Shown here: positions 1 to 7,692 of the stretch, piece by piece | How the letters are laid out: each line of letters begins with the position of its first letter | Position numbering within the stretch: position 1 is the first letter of the stretch | DNA from: Planctomycetaceae bacterium | Lineage (GTDB): Bacteria > Planctomycetota > Planctomycetia > Planctomycetales > Planctomycetaceae | Length of the DNA stretch: 33,721 nt | NCBI GenBank assembly: GCA_015485495.1 | Contig: WFTL01000123.1 | Span: forward strand, 1 to 33,721 | Direction of reading: 5' to 3' | Program-made: the position numbers and the translations under genes | The notes under the pieces: generated by a model | Told to the model about the DNA's origin: nothing | The model's input: only the letters and a program-made list of their open reading frames with translations | Databases searched by the model: none

Positions 1-1
1 C

Positions 2-1057
2 CGATACACCCTGCGGGATCACGACCGCCGGCACCCGGAAACGGCGATTTTCGGAGACCGTTCCCGGCCGCTGTCGGAAGAACAGCAGGAGCTGCTGTTC
101 GATCTGCATGCTCACGGTGTTCCGATTCCGGATCTGGCCCGACGGTTTGCCCGTTCCCGGTCGACCGTGCAGGCGGTCATTGCGTCCGTGCAGGCCCGTC
201 GGCTCAAGACGACACCCATTGAGTACATGGACAGTCCGGAGTTTCATGAGCCGGATGCCGAGCGGGTGATCTGCGTGGAGGCTCCGGAGTACGACGAGGG
301 GGCCGGGCCGACGCGGGTTCCTTCCGGGCTGCCGGCCTATCTGGCGGATCTGTACCGGGTTCCGCTGCTGAACAAGGCTCAGGAACAGCACTATTTCCGG
401 CTGATGAATTTTCTGAAGTTTCAGGCGGCACAGCTGCAGGAGGAGCTGGATCTGCAGCATCCGTCTCGGCGGCTGGTTCGCCGGATGAAGGACCTGCTGG
501 ATGAAGCCGCGAAAATCAAGAGCCTGCTGATTCGTTCGAATCTGCGTCTGGTGGTGTCCATTGCCAAACGCCATCTGAAGCCGGGAGTCAATTTCTTCGA
601 GCTGGTCAGTGACGGCAACATGTCGCTGATTCGGGCCATCGAGAAGTTCGACTATTCGCGCGGCAACAAATTTTCGACGTATGCGTCCTGGGCGATCATG
701 AAGAATTTCGCCCGATCCGTCCCTGCCGAACACACGCGCATGGATCGGTTTCGGACGGGGTACGACGAGATTTTTCAGCAGTCGAACGACAATCGGGCCA
801 ATCCGTTCGCTGCCGAACTGCGCAATTCGGCTCAGCGATCGGCTCTGCGGGAGATTCTGGAAGAACTCGACGGCCGGGAGCGCAAGGTGATTTCCTGCCG
901 ATTCGGCCTCATCAAGGGGACGGAGCCGGAAACGCTGGAGCAGGTGGGCCACCGTCTGGGGGTCACCAAGGAGCGGGTGCGGCAGATCGAGGTGAGGACG
1001 CTGGACAAGATGCGTCGGATTGCTCACCGCAAACGCGTCGACATCCCGGGATTCTGA
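2..1057 (+). CDS. RNA polymerase sigma-70 family factor (5' end outside window)
   Basis: Sigma factor that directs RNA polymerase to promoters. The frame is open to the left edge (351 residues seen), so the start lies outside; an internal GTG at 167 would cut into the domain. Visible order: an N-terminal helix-turn-helix-like stretch (about residues 37-56, with DLARRFARSRSTV), a region 1.2-like helix (LLNKAQEQHYF), region 2 (RSNLRLVVSIAKRH, then DGNMSLIRAIEKFDYSRGNK and FSTYASWAIMKNFAR), a short linker, and region 4 ending in the helix-turn-helix LGVTKERVRQIEVRTL. Region 3 appears reduced to a linker of about 45 residues. From memory, an N-terminal helix-turn-helix on a SigA-like factor is typical of planctomycetes. 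It could be a primary or group 2 factor; the sequence cannot settle which. It lies 190 nt upstream of the tRNA cluster. Confidence 0.9.
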   Translation, partial: RYTLRDHDRRHPETAIFGDRSRPLSEEQQELLFDLHAHGVPIPDLARRFARSRSTVQAVIASVQARRLKTTPIEYMDSPEFHEPDAERVICVEAPEYDEGAGPTRVPSGLPAYLADLYRVPLLNKAQEQHYFRLMNFLKFQAAQLQEELDLQHPSRRLVRRMKDLLDEAAKIKSLLIRSNLRLVVSIAKRHLKPGVNFFELVSDGNMSLIRAIEKFDYSRGNKFSTYASWAIMKNFARSVPAEHTRMDRFRTGYDEIFQQSNDNRANPFAAELRNSAQRSALREILEELDGRERKVISCRFGLIKGTEPETLEQVGHRLGVTKERVRQIEVRTLDKMRRIAHRKRVDIPGF

Positions 1058-1191
1058 CGGACGGTTCTTCCGGACGGCCGAACCGGCGGCCCGTCGTCGG
1101 GGGGGGCCGGGATCGGGAGTGCGGCTGTCGAGGCCGAAAAGGGTCGATTTTCCCGGGATGAGAAGACTGGGAACCAGGCGGGGGATCAGCC

Positions 1192-1219
1192 TTGCCTGCC
1201 GTTTGCGGATTGCTATACT
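1192..1219 (+). promoter_or_regulatory. Sigma-70 type promoter of the tRNA-tuf cluster
   Basis: A -35 box TTGCCT (1192-1197) and a -10 box TATACT (1214-1219) are separated by 16 nt. Transcription would start near 1226, about 20 nt before the first tRNA, as expected for a stable-RNA promoter. Confidence 0.7.
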
Positions 1220-1247
1220 GCCCCGCTCGCCACCGCGATCGGTCTGC

Positions 1248-1320
1248 GCTAGCGTAGCTCAATTGGCAGAGCTCCGGTTTTGTAAACCGGAGGTTGTGGG
1301 TTCGAGTCCCACCGCTAGCT
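1248..1320 (+). tRNA. tRNA-Thr (anticodon TGT)
   Basis: Seven-base acceptor arms GCTAGCG (1248-1254) and CGCTAGC (1313-1319) pair perfectly, with T as discriminator. The anticodon stem CCGGT/ACCGG encloses loop TTTGTAA, giving anticodon TGT, which reads ACA. The T arm carries GTTCGAGTCC. CCA is not encoded. First gene of a four-tRNA cluster that leads into tuf. Confidence 0.97.
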
Positions 1321-1398
1321 AACGGGAACTACGGCAATCGTGGTGCATGGTGGAAGGGACAGGCCGTCTGTTCTTCCTGCTGTAGTTGCAAGCGTCGA

Positions 1399-1480
1399 GG
1401 GGGTGTTCCAGAGTGGCCAAATGGGCCAGACTGTAAATCTGGTGGCGAAGCCTTCGCAGGTTCGAATCCTGCCGCCCCCA
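1399..1480 (+). tRNA. tRNA-Tyr (anticodon GTA)
   Basis: Acceptor arm GGGGGTG (1399-1405) pairs with CGCCCCC (1473-1479) with one G-T pair; discriminator A. Stem CCAGA/TCTGG encloses loop CTGTAAA, giving anticodon GTA. The long variable arm (class II, 82 nt) fits tRNA-Tyr. CCA is not encoded. Confidence 0.97.
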
Positions 1481-1557
1481 CCTCATGGAGACTGTCTGGT
1501 GTGGATTCGGGCTGAACGGCAGTGTTCGACGGTTCGGGTTCACGGTGGGCCGGTCAA

Positions 1558-1628
1558 GCGGGCGTAGTTCAATGGTAGAACTCCAGCCTTCCAAGCTGGT
1601 AGTGTGGGTTCGATTCCCATCGCCCGCT
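1558..1628 (+). tRNA. tRNA-Gly (anticodon TCC)
   Basis: Acceptor arms GCGGGCG (1558-1564) and CGCCCGC (1621-1627) pair perfectly; discriminator T. Stem CCAGC/GCTGG encloses loop CTTCCAA, giving anticodon TCC. The T arm contains GTTCGATTCC. CCA is not encoded. Confidence 0.97.
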
Positions 1629-1645
1629 CCTTTGAGGTCTCTCAC

Positions 1646-1721
<76 letters not shown>

Positions 1722-1745
1722 GTTGGAATACAGTGGATCTGGTTG

Positions 1746-1781
1746 GGTGTCTCGTGTGAGGCACCATCGTTACTTTCTTTT
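1746..1781 (+). terminator. Candidate attenuator in the tuf leader
   Basis: GGTGTCTC (1746-1753) and GAGGCACC (1758-1765) form an 8-bp stem with one G-T pair around a GTGT loop. An interrupted T-rich stretch follows (1766-1781). It sits between the tRNA cluster and tuf, where partial termination would set the tRNA to EF-Tu ratio. The T run is imperfect, so termination is an inference. Confidence 0.4.
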
Positions 1782-1840
1782 GGTGGTTGCCGGCCGGGCG
1801 TCATGTCAGTCCTGGCGGAGATCGATCTGGAGTTCAGGAG

Positions 1841-3037
<1,197 letters not shown>

Positions 3038-3055
3038 AGTGATGTGGGACAGGAG

Positions 3056-3093
3056 GGCTGCCTGTTCATGTGGTGGACAGGCAGCCTTCTTTT
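3056..3093 (+). terminator. Rho-independent terminator after tuf
   Basis: GGCTGCCTGT (3056-3065) and ACAGGCAGCC (3077-3086) form a perfect 10-bp stem with an 11-nt loop, followed at once by TTCTTTT (3087-3093). It ends directly before the rpmG ribosome-binding site, so rpmG is reached either by readthrough or from an undetected promoter. Confidence 0.8.
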
Positions 3094-3105
3094 GGGAGGT
3101 GAACT

Positions 3106-3258
3106 GTGCGTGAGTATGTGTGGCTGGAGTGCACGGAAACGGGCCTGCGGAACTACCGGGTGATCAAGGAAACCCGGGGGACGGAGCGTCTGGAGCTGAT
3201 GAAGTACTGTCCGAAGCTGCGGAAGCATACGCTTCACAAGGAATCGCGCAAGAAGTAG
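3106..3258 (+). CDS. rpmG: 50S ribosomal protein L33
   Basis: Small protein of the large ribosomal subunit; 50 residues, starting at GTG. A strong GGGAGGT at 3094-3100 sits 5 nt upstream and fixes the start. Family features: YVWLECTETGLRNY near the N-terminus and RLELMKYCPKLRKHTLHKE at the C-terminus. Zinc-binding L33 has two CxxC pairs; here only the first Cys of each pair remains (Cys9 and Cys35; the partners are Thr12 and Leu38), so the protein probably does not hold zinc in the classic way. It lies between the tuf terminator and tRNA-Trp, a common order in bacteria. Confidence 0.95.
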   Translation: MREYVWLECTETGLRNYRVIKETRGTERLELMKYCPKLRKHTLHKESRKK

Positions 3259-3278
3259 GGAAGAGCTGTTCCGTGTGA

Positions 3279-3351
<73 letters not shown>

Positions 3352-3452
3352 CTGCGGGTTTGTTGATGGCGGGGTGAATTTCGGCAGGCGGTCCGGTACA
3401 CGGCTGCAGTGGTCGTGTCGGCCGGGAGAATCCGGCCTTGAGGCGGGAGCGG

Positions 3453-3899
3453 ATGTCAGGGAATCAGGTCAGTCCGATCGTGCCCGAACTGTTTCGGTTC
3501 GGGCTGTACAAGTCCAGACAGGGGCGGCTCGTCCGTCAGGCCACGTTCGTGTGTCTGGCGATTCTGTCCGGGTTCGGCGCGTTCGCGCTGTCGGGGCAGA
3601 TGCAGGGGGTTCTGGCAGATGCTCCGCAGTACGCTCGTTACGTTCGTCTGGGGGTTCCTCTGGGGGTGTGGCTGCTGTGCTGCTGGGTGGCCTTTCGGGC
3701 CGTCAACGTACCGCGGTTTGCTGATTTTCTGATTTCGGTGGAGGCGGAACTGGAGCGGGTTGTCTGGCCGACGCGGGATCAGGTGATTCAGGCGACCATT
3801 GTTGTGCTGGTGGTGATGTTTTCCCTGGGAATCTTCCTGACCGTGGCAGATCTGATCTGGAAGGGCCTGTTTCGGTTTCTGGGGTTCGTTGAGTACTGA
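3453..3899 (+). CDS. secE: Protein translocase subunit SecE
   Basis: Inner-membrane subunit that clamps SecY in the general secretion channel. The 148 residues show three hydrophobic segments (about 30-48, 65-84 and 111-136). The conserved SecE core is at the C-terminus: an amphipathic helix [20 protein letters not shown] (91-110), followed by the last membrane helix. Short SecE proteins have only the core; this one has two extra N-terminal helices, as in E. coli. The ATG at 3453 is preferred over TTG at 3438 because GGGAG (3444-3448) lies just upstream. It is followed by nusG after 125 nt, the near-universal secE-nusG pair. Confidence 0.93.
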   Translation: MSGNQVSPIVPELFRFGLYKSRQGRLVRQATFVCLAILSGFGAFALSGQMQGVLADAPQYARYVRLGVPLGVWLLCCWVAFRAVNVPRFADFLISVEAELERVVWPTRDQVIQATIVVLVVMFSLGIFLTVADLIWKGLFRFLGFVEY

Positions 3900-4024
3900 A
3901 CAGGCAGGCTGAGTCCTCAGCAAAGTGTCGATTGGTGAAGTCCGGTGGTTGCAAACCGGGACCGGCGTTATCAGGATACCCCGCTTCCGGTTCCGGCGGT
4001 GCGGGTGCGGTGGGATCGCAGTTG

Positions 4025-4585
4025 ATGGTCGATTTGGCATCAGAGTTTTCCGATGAGATGCAGTGGTACGTTCTGAAGGTTCAGACGAACCGGGAACGGA
4101 CCATCCGTGAAGCTCTGCTGAAGAAGATTCGGCTGCAGGGTCTGGAGGAATATTTCGGCGAGATTGTGATTCCTTCGGAAAAGGTGGTGGACACCCGAAG
4201 CGGAAAAGCCCGGGAAAGTGAGCGGAAGCTGTACCCGGGGTACATCATGATTCAGCTGGTTCTGAACGACGATACCTGGTACCTGGTCCGCGACACGAGT
4301 GGTGTGGGTGACTTCGCCGGATCCGGAGGGCGGCCGATTCCGATGGAGCCGCATGAAGTCGATCGGATGCTGGGGAAGGTCGAGGAAGAATCCGGGGCTG
4401 CTCCGAAAGTGAGGATCCCGTTTTCCCGGGGGGACATGGTCAAGATCACGGATGGGGCCTTTGAAAGTTTTGAAGGGAAGATCGAGGAGATCGATGATCA
4501 CAGCGGGAAGGTTTCGGTTCTGATCGAAGTGTTCGGGCGGTCCACGCCGGTGGAACTGGATTACTGGCAGGTGGAATCGGTGTGA
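4025..4585 (+). CDS. nusG: Transcription termination/antitermination protein NusG
   Basis: NusG binds the RNA polymerase clamp through its N-terminal domain and connects to Rho or ribosomal S10 through its KOW domain. The 186 residues show the NGN domain ([20 protein letters not shown] at 14-33, [10 protein letters not shown] at 69-78) and a C-terminal KOW domain ([20 protein letters not shown], 132-151). The start is uncertain: ATG 4025 keeps a short acidic N-terminus, ATG 4058 would begin right at MQWYVLKV, and a longer frame opens at 3932. None has a strong ribosome-binding site; 4025 is a compromise. It sits between secE and rplK as expected. Confidence 0.92.
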   Translation: MVDLASEFSDEMQWYVLKVQTNRERTIREALLKKIRLQGLEEYFGEIVIPSEKVVDTRSGKARESERKLYPGYIMIQLVLNDDTWYLVRDTSGVGDFAGSGGRPIPMEPHEVDRMLGKVEEESGAAPKVRIPFSRGDMVKITDGAFESFEGKIEEIDDHSGKVSVLIEVFGRSTPVELDYWQVESV

Positions 4586-4721
4586 CGAAAGGTTTCGGCT
4601 GAGACATTCGGGCGGCGTGGGTTCGTGTTTCAGCGTGGTCTGTTCAGAACGGCCGTGCAGTGCAGCATGCGGCCGGCAGGAAGCCGGCGGCAGTCGTCAA
4701 TGTGAATAACTGGTGAAAGAC

Positions 4722-5147
4722 ATGGGCAAACAGCTCGTCGCGGAAATCAAGGTTCAGGTTCCCGGAGGACAGGCGACTCCGGCGCCGCCGGTCGGAACGG
4801 CTCTGGGGCCGCACGGTGTGAACATCGGGCAGTTCGTGCAGCAGTTCAACGACCAGACGCGGGAGATGGCCGGAACGGTGATTCCGGTTGTGATTTCCGT
4901 GTACAACGATCGGTCGTTCGATTTCGTTCTCAAGAGTCCGCCGGCGGCTGTGCTGTTGAAGAAAGCGGCCGGCATCGCCAAGGGGTCTCCCAGTCCGCTG
5001 ACGAAGAAGGTGGGTTCGGTAACCCGGGCTCAGCTGGAGGAGATCGCGCGGACGAAATTCAACGATCTGAATACCGGGTCGATCGATCAGGCGGTGCAGA
5101 TCATCGCCGGAACGGCGCGCAGTATGGGACTGCAGGTGGTGGATTAA
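4722..5147 (+). CDS. rplK: 50S ribosomal protein L11
   Basis: L11 forms the GTPase-associated centre with 23S rRNA and is the thiostrepton-binding protein. The 141 residues match the family length (E. coli 142). The N-terminal domain carries the proline-rich segment [17 protein letters not shown] (19-35) where thiostrepton contacts L11; the C-terminal rRNA-binding domain contains [22 protein letters not shown] 4722 is chosen over the in-frame GTG at 4713, because the family starts at [22 protein letters not shown] at 4712-4716 serves as ribosome-binding site. First gene of the rplK-rplA-rplJ-rplL-rpoB-rpoC order. Confidence 0.97.
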   Translation: MGKQLVAEIKVQVPGGQATPAPPVGTALGPHGVNIGQFVQQFNDQTREMAGTVIPVVISVYNDRSFDFVLKSPPAAVLLKKAAGIAKGSPSPLTKKVGSVTRAQLEEIARTKFNDLNTGSIDQAVQIIAGTARSMGLQVVD

Positions 5148-5150
5148 CGG

Positions 5151-5176
5151 GCATGCCGGACGTGGTCCGGGCATCG
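5151..5176 (+). other. Hairpin in the rplK-rplA spacer
   Basis: Directly after the rplK stop, ATGCCGGAC (5153-5161) pairs with GTCCGG and CAT (5165-5170, 5172-5174), leaving G5171 bulged and a 3-nt loop. No T run follows. It could be an mRNA processing or stability element or an L1-related site; no function can be assigned from sequence. Confidence 0.5.
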
Positions 5177-5219
5177 TGCAGTCTTTTGGATTCAGGTATC
5201 GCGGAGTTCAGGTGCTGGT

Positions 5220-5924
5220 ATGGCTCGCAGGTCGAAACGAGCGAAGTTTCTTGCAGACAAAGCGGCAAAGCTGGGGGAGCTGAAGCTGCCGGAGGCGGTG
5301 GCTTCGCTGAAATCTCTGGAAGACGGACTGCCGAAAGGGGTGAAGCCCTGCGGGTTCGATCAGACGGTTGAGGTGGCGGTGCGTCTTGGGGTGGATCCCC
5401 GGCAGGCCGATCAGATGGTGCGGGGATCGATTGTTCTGCCGCACGGCATCGGGAAGACGCAGCGTGTTCTCGTGTTTGCTCAGGGAGACAACGTGGCGGC
5501 CGCCGAAGAAGCCGGGGCCGATTACGTCGGGGGCAAAGATCTGGCGGATCGGATCCGGGACGGCTGGCTGGAATTCGATGTGGTGATTGCGACGCCCGAT
5601 ATGATGGGCGTCGTGGGGCCGCTGGGTCGGGTTCTGGGCCCGCGTGGCCTGATGCCGTCCCCGCGCGCCGGAACGGTGACGCAGGATGTGGCGACGGCCG
5701 TCCGGGAATACAAGGCCGGGAAGGTCGAATTTCGGGTCGATTCCGGAGGCAATGTGCACTGCGTGGTCGGCCGGATGTCGTTCGGCGAGAAGGAACTGGA
5801 AGAGAATATCGAATCGCTGCTGAAGCACATTCAGAGTCTGAAGCCGTCGACATCGAAGGGCGTTTATCTGCGCAGCGTGTATCTGTCTGCAACGATGTCT
5901 CCGGCCATTTCCGTGGCGGTCTGA
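5220..5924 (+). CDS. rplA: 50S ribosomal protein L1
   Basis: L1 builds the mobile stalk near the ribosomal E site and in many bacteria represses its own operon by binding the mRNA. The 234 residues equal the E. coli length. Family marks: the N-terminus [15 protein letters not shown], the central [20 protein letters not shown], and the signature [16 protein letters not shown], where the usual Asn of LMPNPK is Ser. ATG 5220 follows a 72-nt spacer with a hairpin. No canonical ribosome-binding site is obvious apart from GGTG at 5211-5214. Confidence 0.97.
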   Translation: MARRSKRAKFLADKAAKLGELKLPEAVASLKSLEDGLPKGVKPCGFDQTVEVAVRLGVDPRQADQMVRGSIVLPHGIGKTQRVLVFAQGDNVAAAEEAGADYVGGKDLADRIRDGWLEFDVVIATPDMMGVVGPLGRVLGPRGLMPSPRAGTVTQDVATAVREYKAGKVEFRVDSGGNVHCVVGRMSFGEKELEENIESLLKHIQSLKPSTSKGVYLRSVYLSATMSPAISVAV

Positions 5925-6058
5925 TGCCGGAACGGCGGGGAGAGAGGTTCGCCTGAAAAGGAACGGACGGGCGTCTGTTTCGGCCGGCCGCCGGGCAGGC
6001 AGCGGAGTCGGGGTGAACGGTTTCATTACAGGAATTGTGGCTGCGGGAAAGAATTGCG

Positions 6059-6577
6059 ATGAGTCGTCAAGTGAAGGACATGCTGATTGCAGACGTTGCC
6101 GGGCGGATCGGGGAAGCCCGCGATCTGCTCGTGGTGGACTGTTCGGCGATGGATGCTGTGACGGCCAATCGGTGGCGGATCGGAATTGCGGAATCGCAGA
6201 TATCCGCTCTGACGGTCCGGAATTCCATCGCCCGCAATGCTCTGGCCCGTCTGGGCGTGGAGGGACTGGATGAGATTCTGGCCGGGCCATCGACCCTGGT
6301 ATGGGGCGGTGAAGATGTCGTGGCTCTGTCGAAGGAAATCACTCGGTGGGCCAGGGAACTGGACGGGCTGACCATCAAAGGGGCCACGGTCGAAGGGCAG
6401 ACGCTGGATGCGGCCGGTGTGGAGGCTTTGAGTAAGAGTCCGGGGCGGCTGGAGCTGATCGCTCAGATCTCCGGTCTGATGCTGTCACCGGGCCGGCAGC
6501 TTGCGGGGGCGCTGAAGGGGCCGGGCGGCCGGCTGGCCGGGGCGCTGAAGGCCATTGCAGACGACAACGAAGACTAA
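6059..6577 (+). CDS. rplJ: 50S ribosomal protein L10
   Basis: L10 anchors the L7/L12 dimers to the ribosomal stalk base. At 172 residues it has normal length. The N-terminal rRNA-binding domain contains SALTVRNSIARNALARLGVE. The C-terminal helix that binds L7/L12 follows, with a short near-duplication: LAGALKGPGGR and LAGALKA. ATG 6059 starts MSRQVKDMLIAD; the frame is open upstream to a TTG at 6035, but that extension does not resemble the family. The 134-nt leader (5925-6058) is where an L10 autoregulatory RNA would lie; no specific fold was confirmed by eye. Confidence 0.95.
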   Translation: MSRQVKDMLIADVAGRIGEARDLLVVDCSAMDAVTANRWRIGIAESQISALTVRNSIARNALARLGVEGLDEILAGPSTLVWGGEDVVALSKEITRWARELDGLTIKGATVEGQTLDAAGVEALSKSPGRLELIAQISGLMLSPGRQLAGALKGPGGRLAGALKAIADDNED

Positions 6578-6587
6578 TTGGGAATGA

Positions 6588-6636
6588 CGGCGGGGTCGGG
6601 GGCTCAGGTCTGGTATCTGAGACGACTGGCCCGCCG
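6588..6636 (+). other. Two-tier stem in the rplJ-rplL spacer
   Basis: CGGCGGG (6588-6594) pairs perfectly with CCCGCCG (6630-6636). Inside it, CTCAG (6603-6607) pairs with CTGAG (6617-6621). The structure lies between the rplJ stop and the rplL ribosome-binding site. It may adjust the known excess of L7/L12 over L10; that role is inferred. Confidence 0.45.
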
Positions 6637-6679
6637 AACGCTTCACTTCATGAAAGACCAGTTTGAAAGGTGATCGCTG

Positions 6680-7096
6680 ATGTCGACGGCAGAAGCAACT
6701 CAGGAATTTGACGAAGCAACGAAAGAACTGGGCGATCGGATCGTCGGTCTGACGCTGCTGGAAGCGAAGAAGGTCGCGGACTACCTGAAGGAAGTTCACG
6801 GCATCGAACCGGCCGGGGGCGGCGCTGTCATGGTGGCCGGACCGGCCGGGGACGGTGGCGGCGACGGCGGCGGAGCTGAAGAAAAGACCGAGTTTGACGT
6901 GATTCTGACCGGCGACGGCGGCAACAAGATCCCGGTGATCAAAGTGGTTCGAGCGGCCACCGGACTGGGGCTCAAAGAAGCCAAAGAACTGGTGGAAGGT
7001 GCTCCGAAGCCGGTCAAGGAAGGCATTTCGAAGGAAGACGCTGAAAAGCTGAAGGAAGAGATCGAAGGAGCCGGCGGCACCTGCGAAATCAAGTGA
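6680..7096 (+). CDS. rplL: 50S ribosomal protein L7/L12
   Basis: Acidic stalk protein, present in several copies per ribosome, that recruits translation GTPases. The 138 residues show the N-terminal dimerisation helices (to about 48), a hinge, and the C-terminal factor-binding domain with [20 protein letters not shown] (about 89-108) and ending GGTCEIK. The hinge is unusually rich in Gly and Asp ([15 protein letters not shown]) instead of the common Ala-rich linker. ATG 6680 has AAAGGTGA (6667-6674) at suitable distance, one of the better ribosome-binding sites in the cluster, in keeping with the need for high expression. Confidence 0.96.
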   Translation: MSTAEATQEFDEATKELGDRIVGLTLLEAKKVADYLKEVHGIEPAGGGAVMVAGPAGDGGGDGGGAEEKTEFDVILTGDGGNKIPVIKVVRAATGLGLKEAKELVEGAPKPVKEGISKEDAEKLKEEIEGAGGTCEIK

Positions 7097-7132
7097 TCGC
7101 GGCGGGTCTTGTGTGGTGAAGCGAACGAGCGC

Positions 7133-7163
7133 GATTCGGAACGGAGCGATTCCGTTCCGAATC
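7133..7163 (+). promoter_or_regulatory. Strong hairpin after rplL, possible attenuator or processing site
   Basis: GATTCGGAACGG (7133-7144) and CCGTTCCGAATC (7152-7163) form a perfect 12-bp stem around a 7-nt loop, 36 nt after the rplL stop. No T run follows, so simple rho-independent termination is doubtful. An RNase III-type processing site or 3'-end stabiliser separating rplL from rpoBC message is plausible. Confidence 0.6.
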
Positions 7164-7381
7164 CGCATCGTGAGTGGCGGAAAGTGCAGTATCCTGCTAG
7201 GATCAGGCGGTGATCCGGACCACGGTGGGTCTGATGTGTGTGAGGCCTGCTGCACTGGCAGAAAAGGTCGGCGCCAGAACTGTTGTTGTCGCAGAACAGG
7301 AGGGGCCGCGATCGACAGGATGCAACCGGGAGACAGGCCGTGCTGCTGCCTGTCGTCGCCACAGGATTATTATCAGCGGGA

Positions 7382-7405
7382 CACGGTGTTCGACGGAACA
7401 CCGTG
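7382..7405 (+). other. Perfect hairpin with GACG tetraloop upstream of rpoB
   Basis: CACGGTGTTC (7382-7391) and GAACACCGTG (7396-7405) pair over 10 bp around GACG. It lies about 290 nt before the rpoB start. No T run follows, so it is more likely an RNA structural or protein-binding element than a terminator. Confidence 0.55.
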
Positions 7406-7692
7406 GAACGGGACGGGGCATCTCATCGGAACGTCGCAGGTGATGGACAGCCGGTCTGATTCAGTCGGGACAGGCCGGAACGAACAGGCGTGCAGGCAGC
7501 TGCCGCGACTGCGGGCAGGTGCCTTTTGCCGTGCGCTGATTCCGGAGACCGGTCGGGCACAGGATGGGCTCGGTTCATGGTCAGGGGTGCATATTGGGCG
7601 CATGGCCGCATTCGACTGTTCCGCGACGGCCTGGTTCCGTTCCGCCTGAGTTCGGGACAGTTTTTTGAGAATCTGACAGGGCAAAAGAAACG

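Larger units (their letters stand above)
7097..7692 (+). other. Structured non-coding spacer between rplL and rpoB
   Basis: No convincing gene lies in these 596 nt; frames open through it have Cys-rich, family-less translations. It holds several hairpins: 7133-7163 (12 bp), 7200-7216 (GGATCA/TGATCC), 7332-7354 (GACAGGC/GCCTGTC) and 7382-7405 (10 bp). Two have competing partners: ATCCT (7191-7195) can pair with AGGAT (7199-7203), and CCTGT (7349-7353) with ACAGG (7361-7365). An AT-rich patch near 7366-7374 includes TATTAT but no matching -35. E. coli has an attenuator and RNase III site in this spacer; an analogous role is likely but unproven. Confidence 0.6.

Noticed and set aside
1294-1515. 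Plus-strand frame with WVRVPPLA and GSNPAAPT
   Set aside because: It reads through tRNA-Thr and tRNA-Tyr; the peptide is the known spurious translation of T arms and acceptor stems.
1319-1645. Minus-strand frame of 108 codons containing GNRTHTTSLEG and RQDSNLRR
   Set aside because: It is antisense to the tRNA-Tyr and tRNA-Gly genes. Such translations are a familiar database artefact of tRNA clusters.
7113-7649. 178-codon plus-strand frame in the rplL-rpoB spacer
   Set aside because: Cys-rich, no family resemblance, runs through four hairpins, no convincing ribosome-binding site.
7661-7667. T6 run upstream of rpoB considered as a terminator
   Set aside because: No stable stem precedes it, and termination there would shut off rpoBC.
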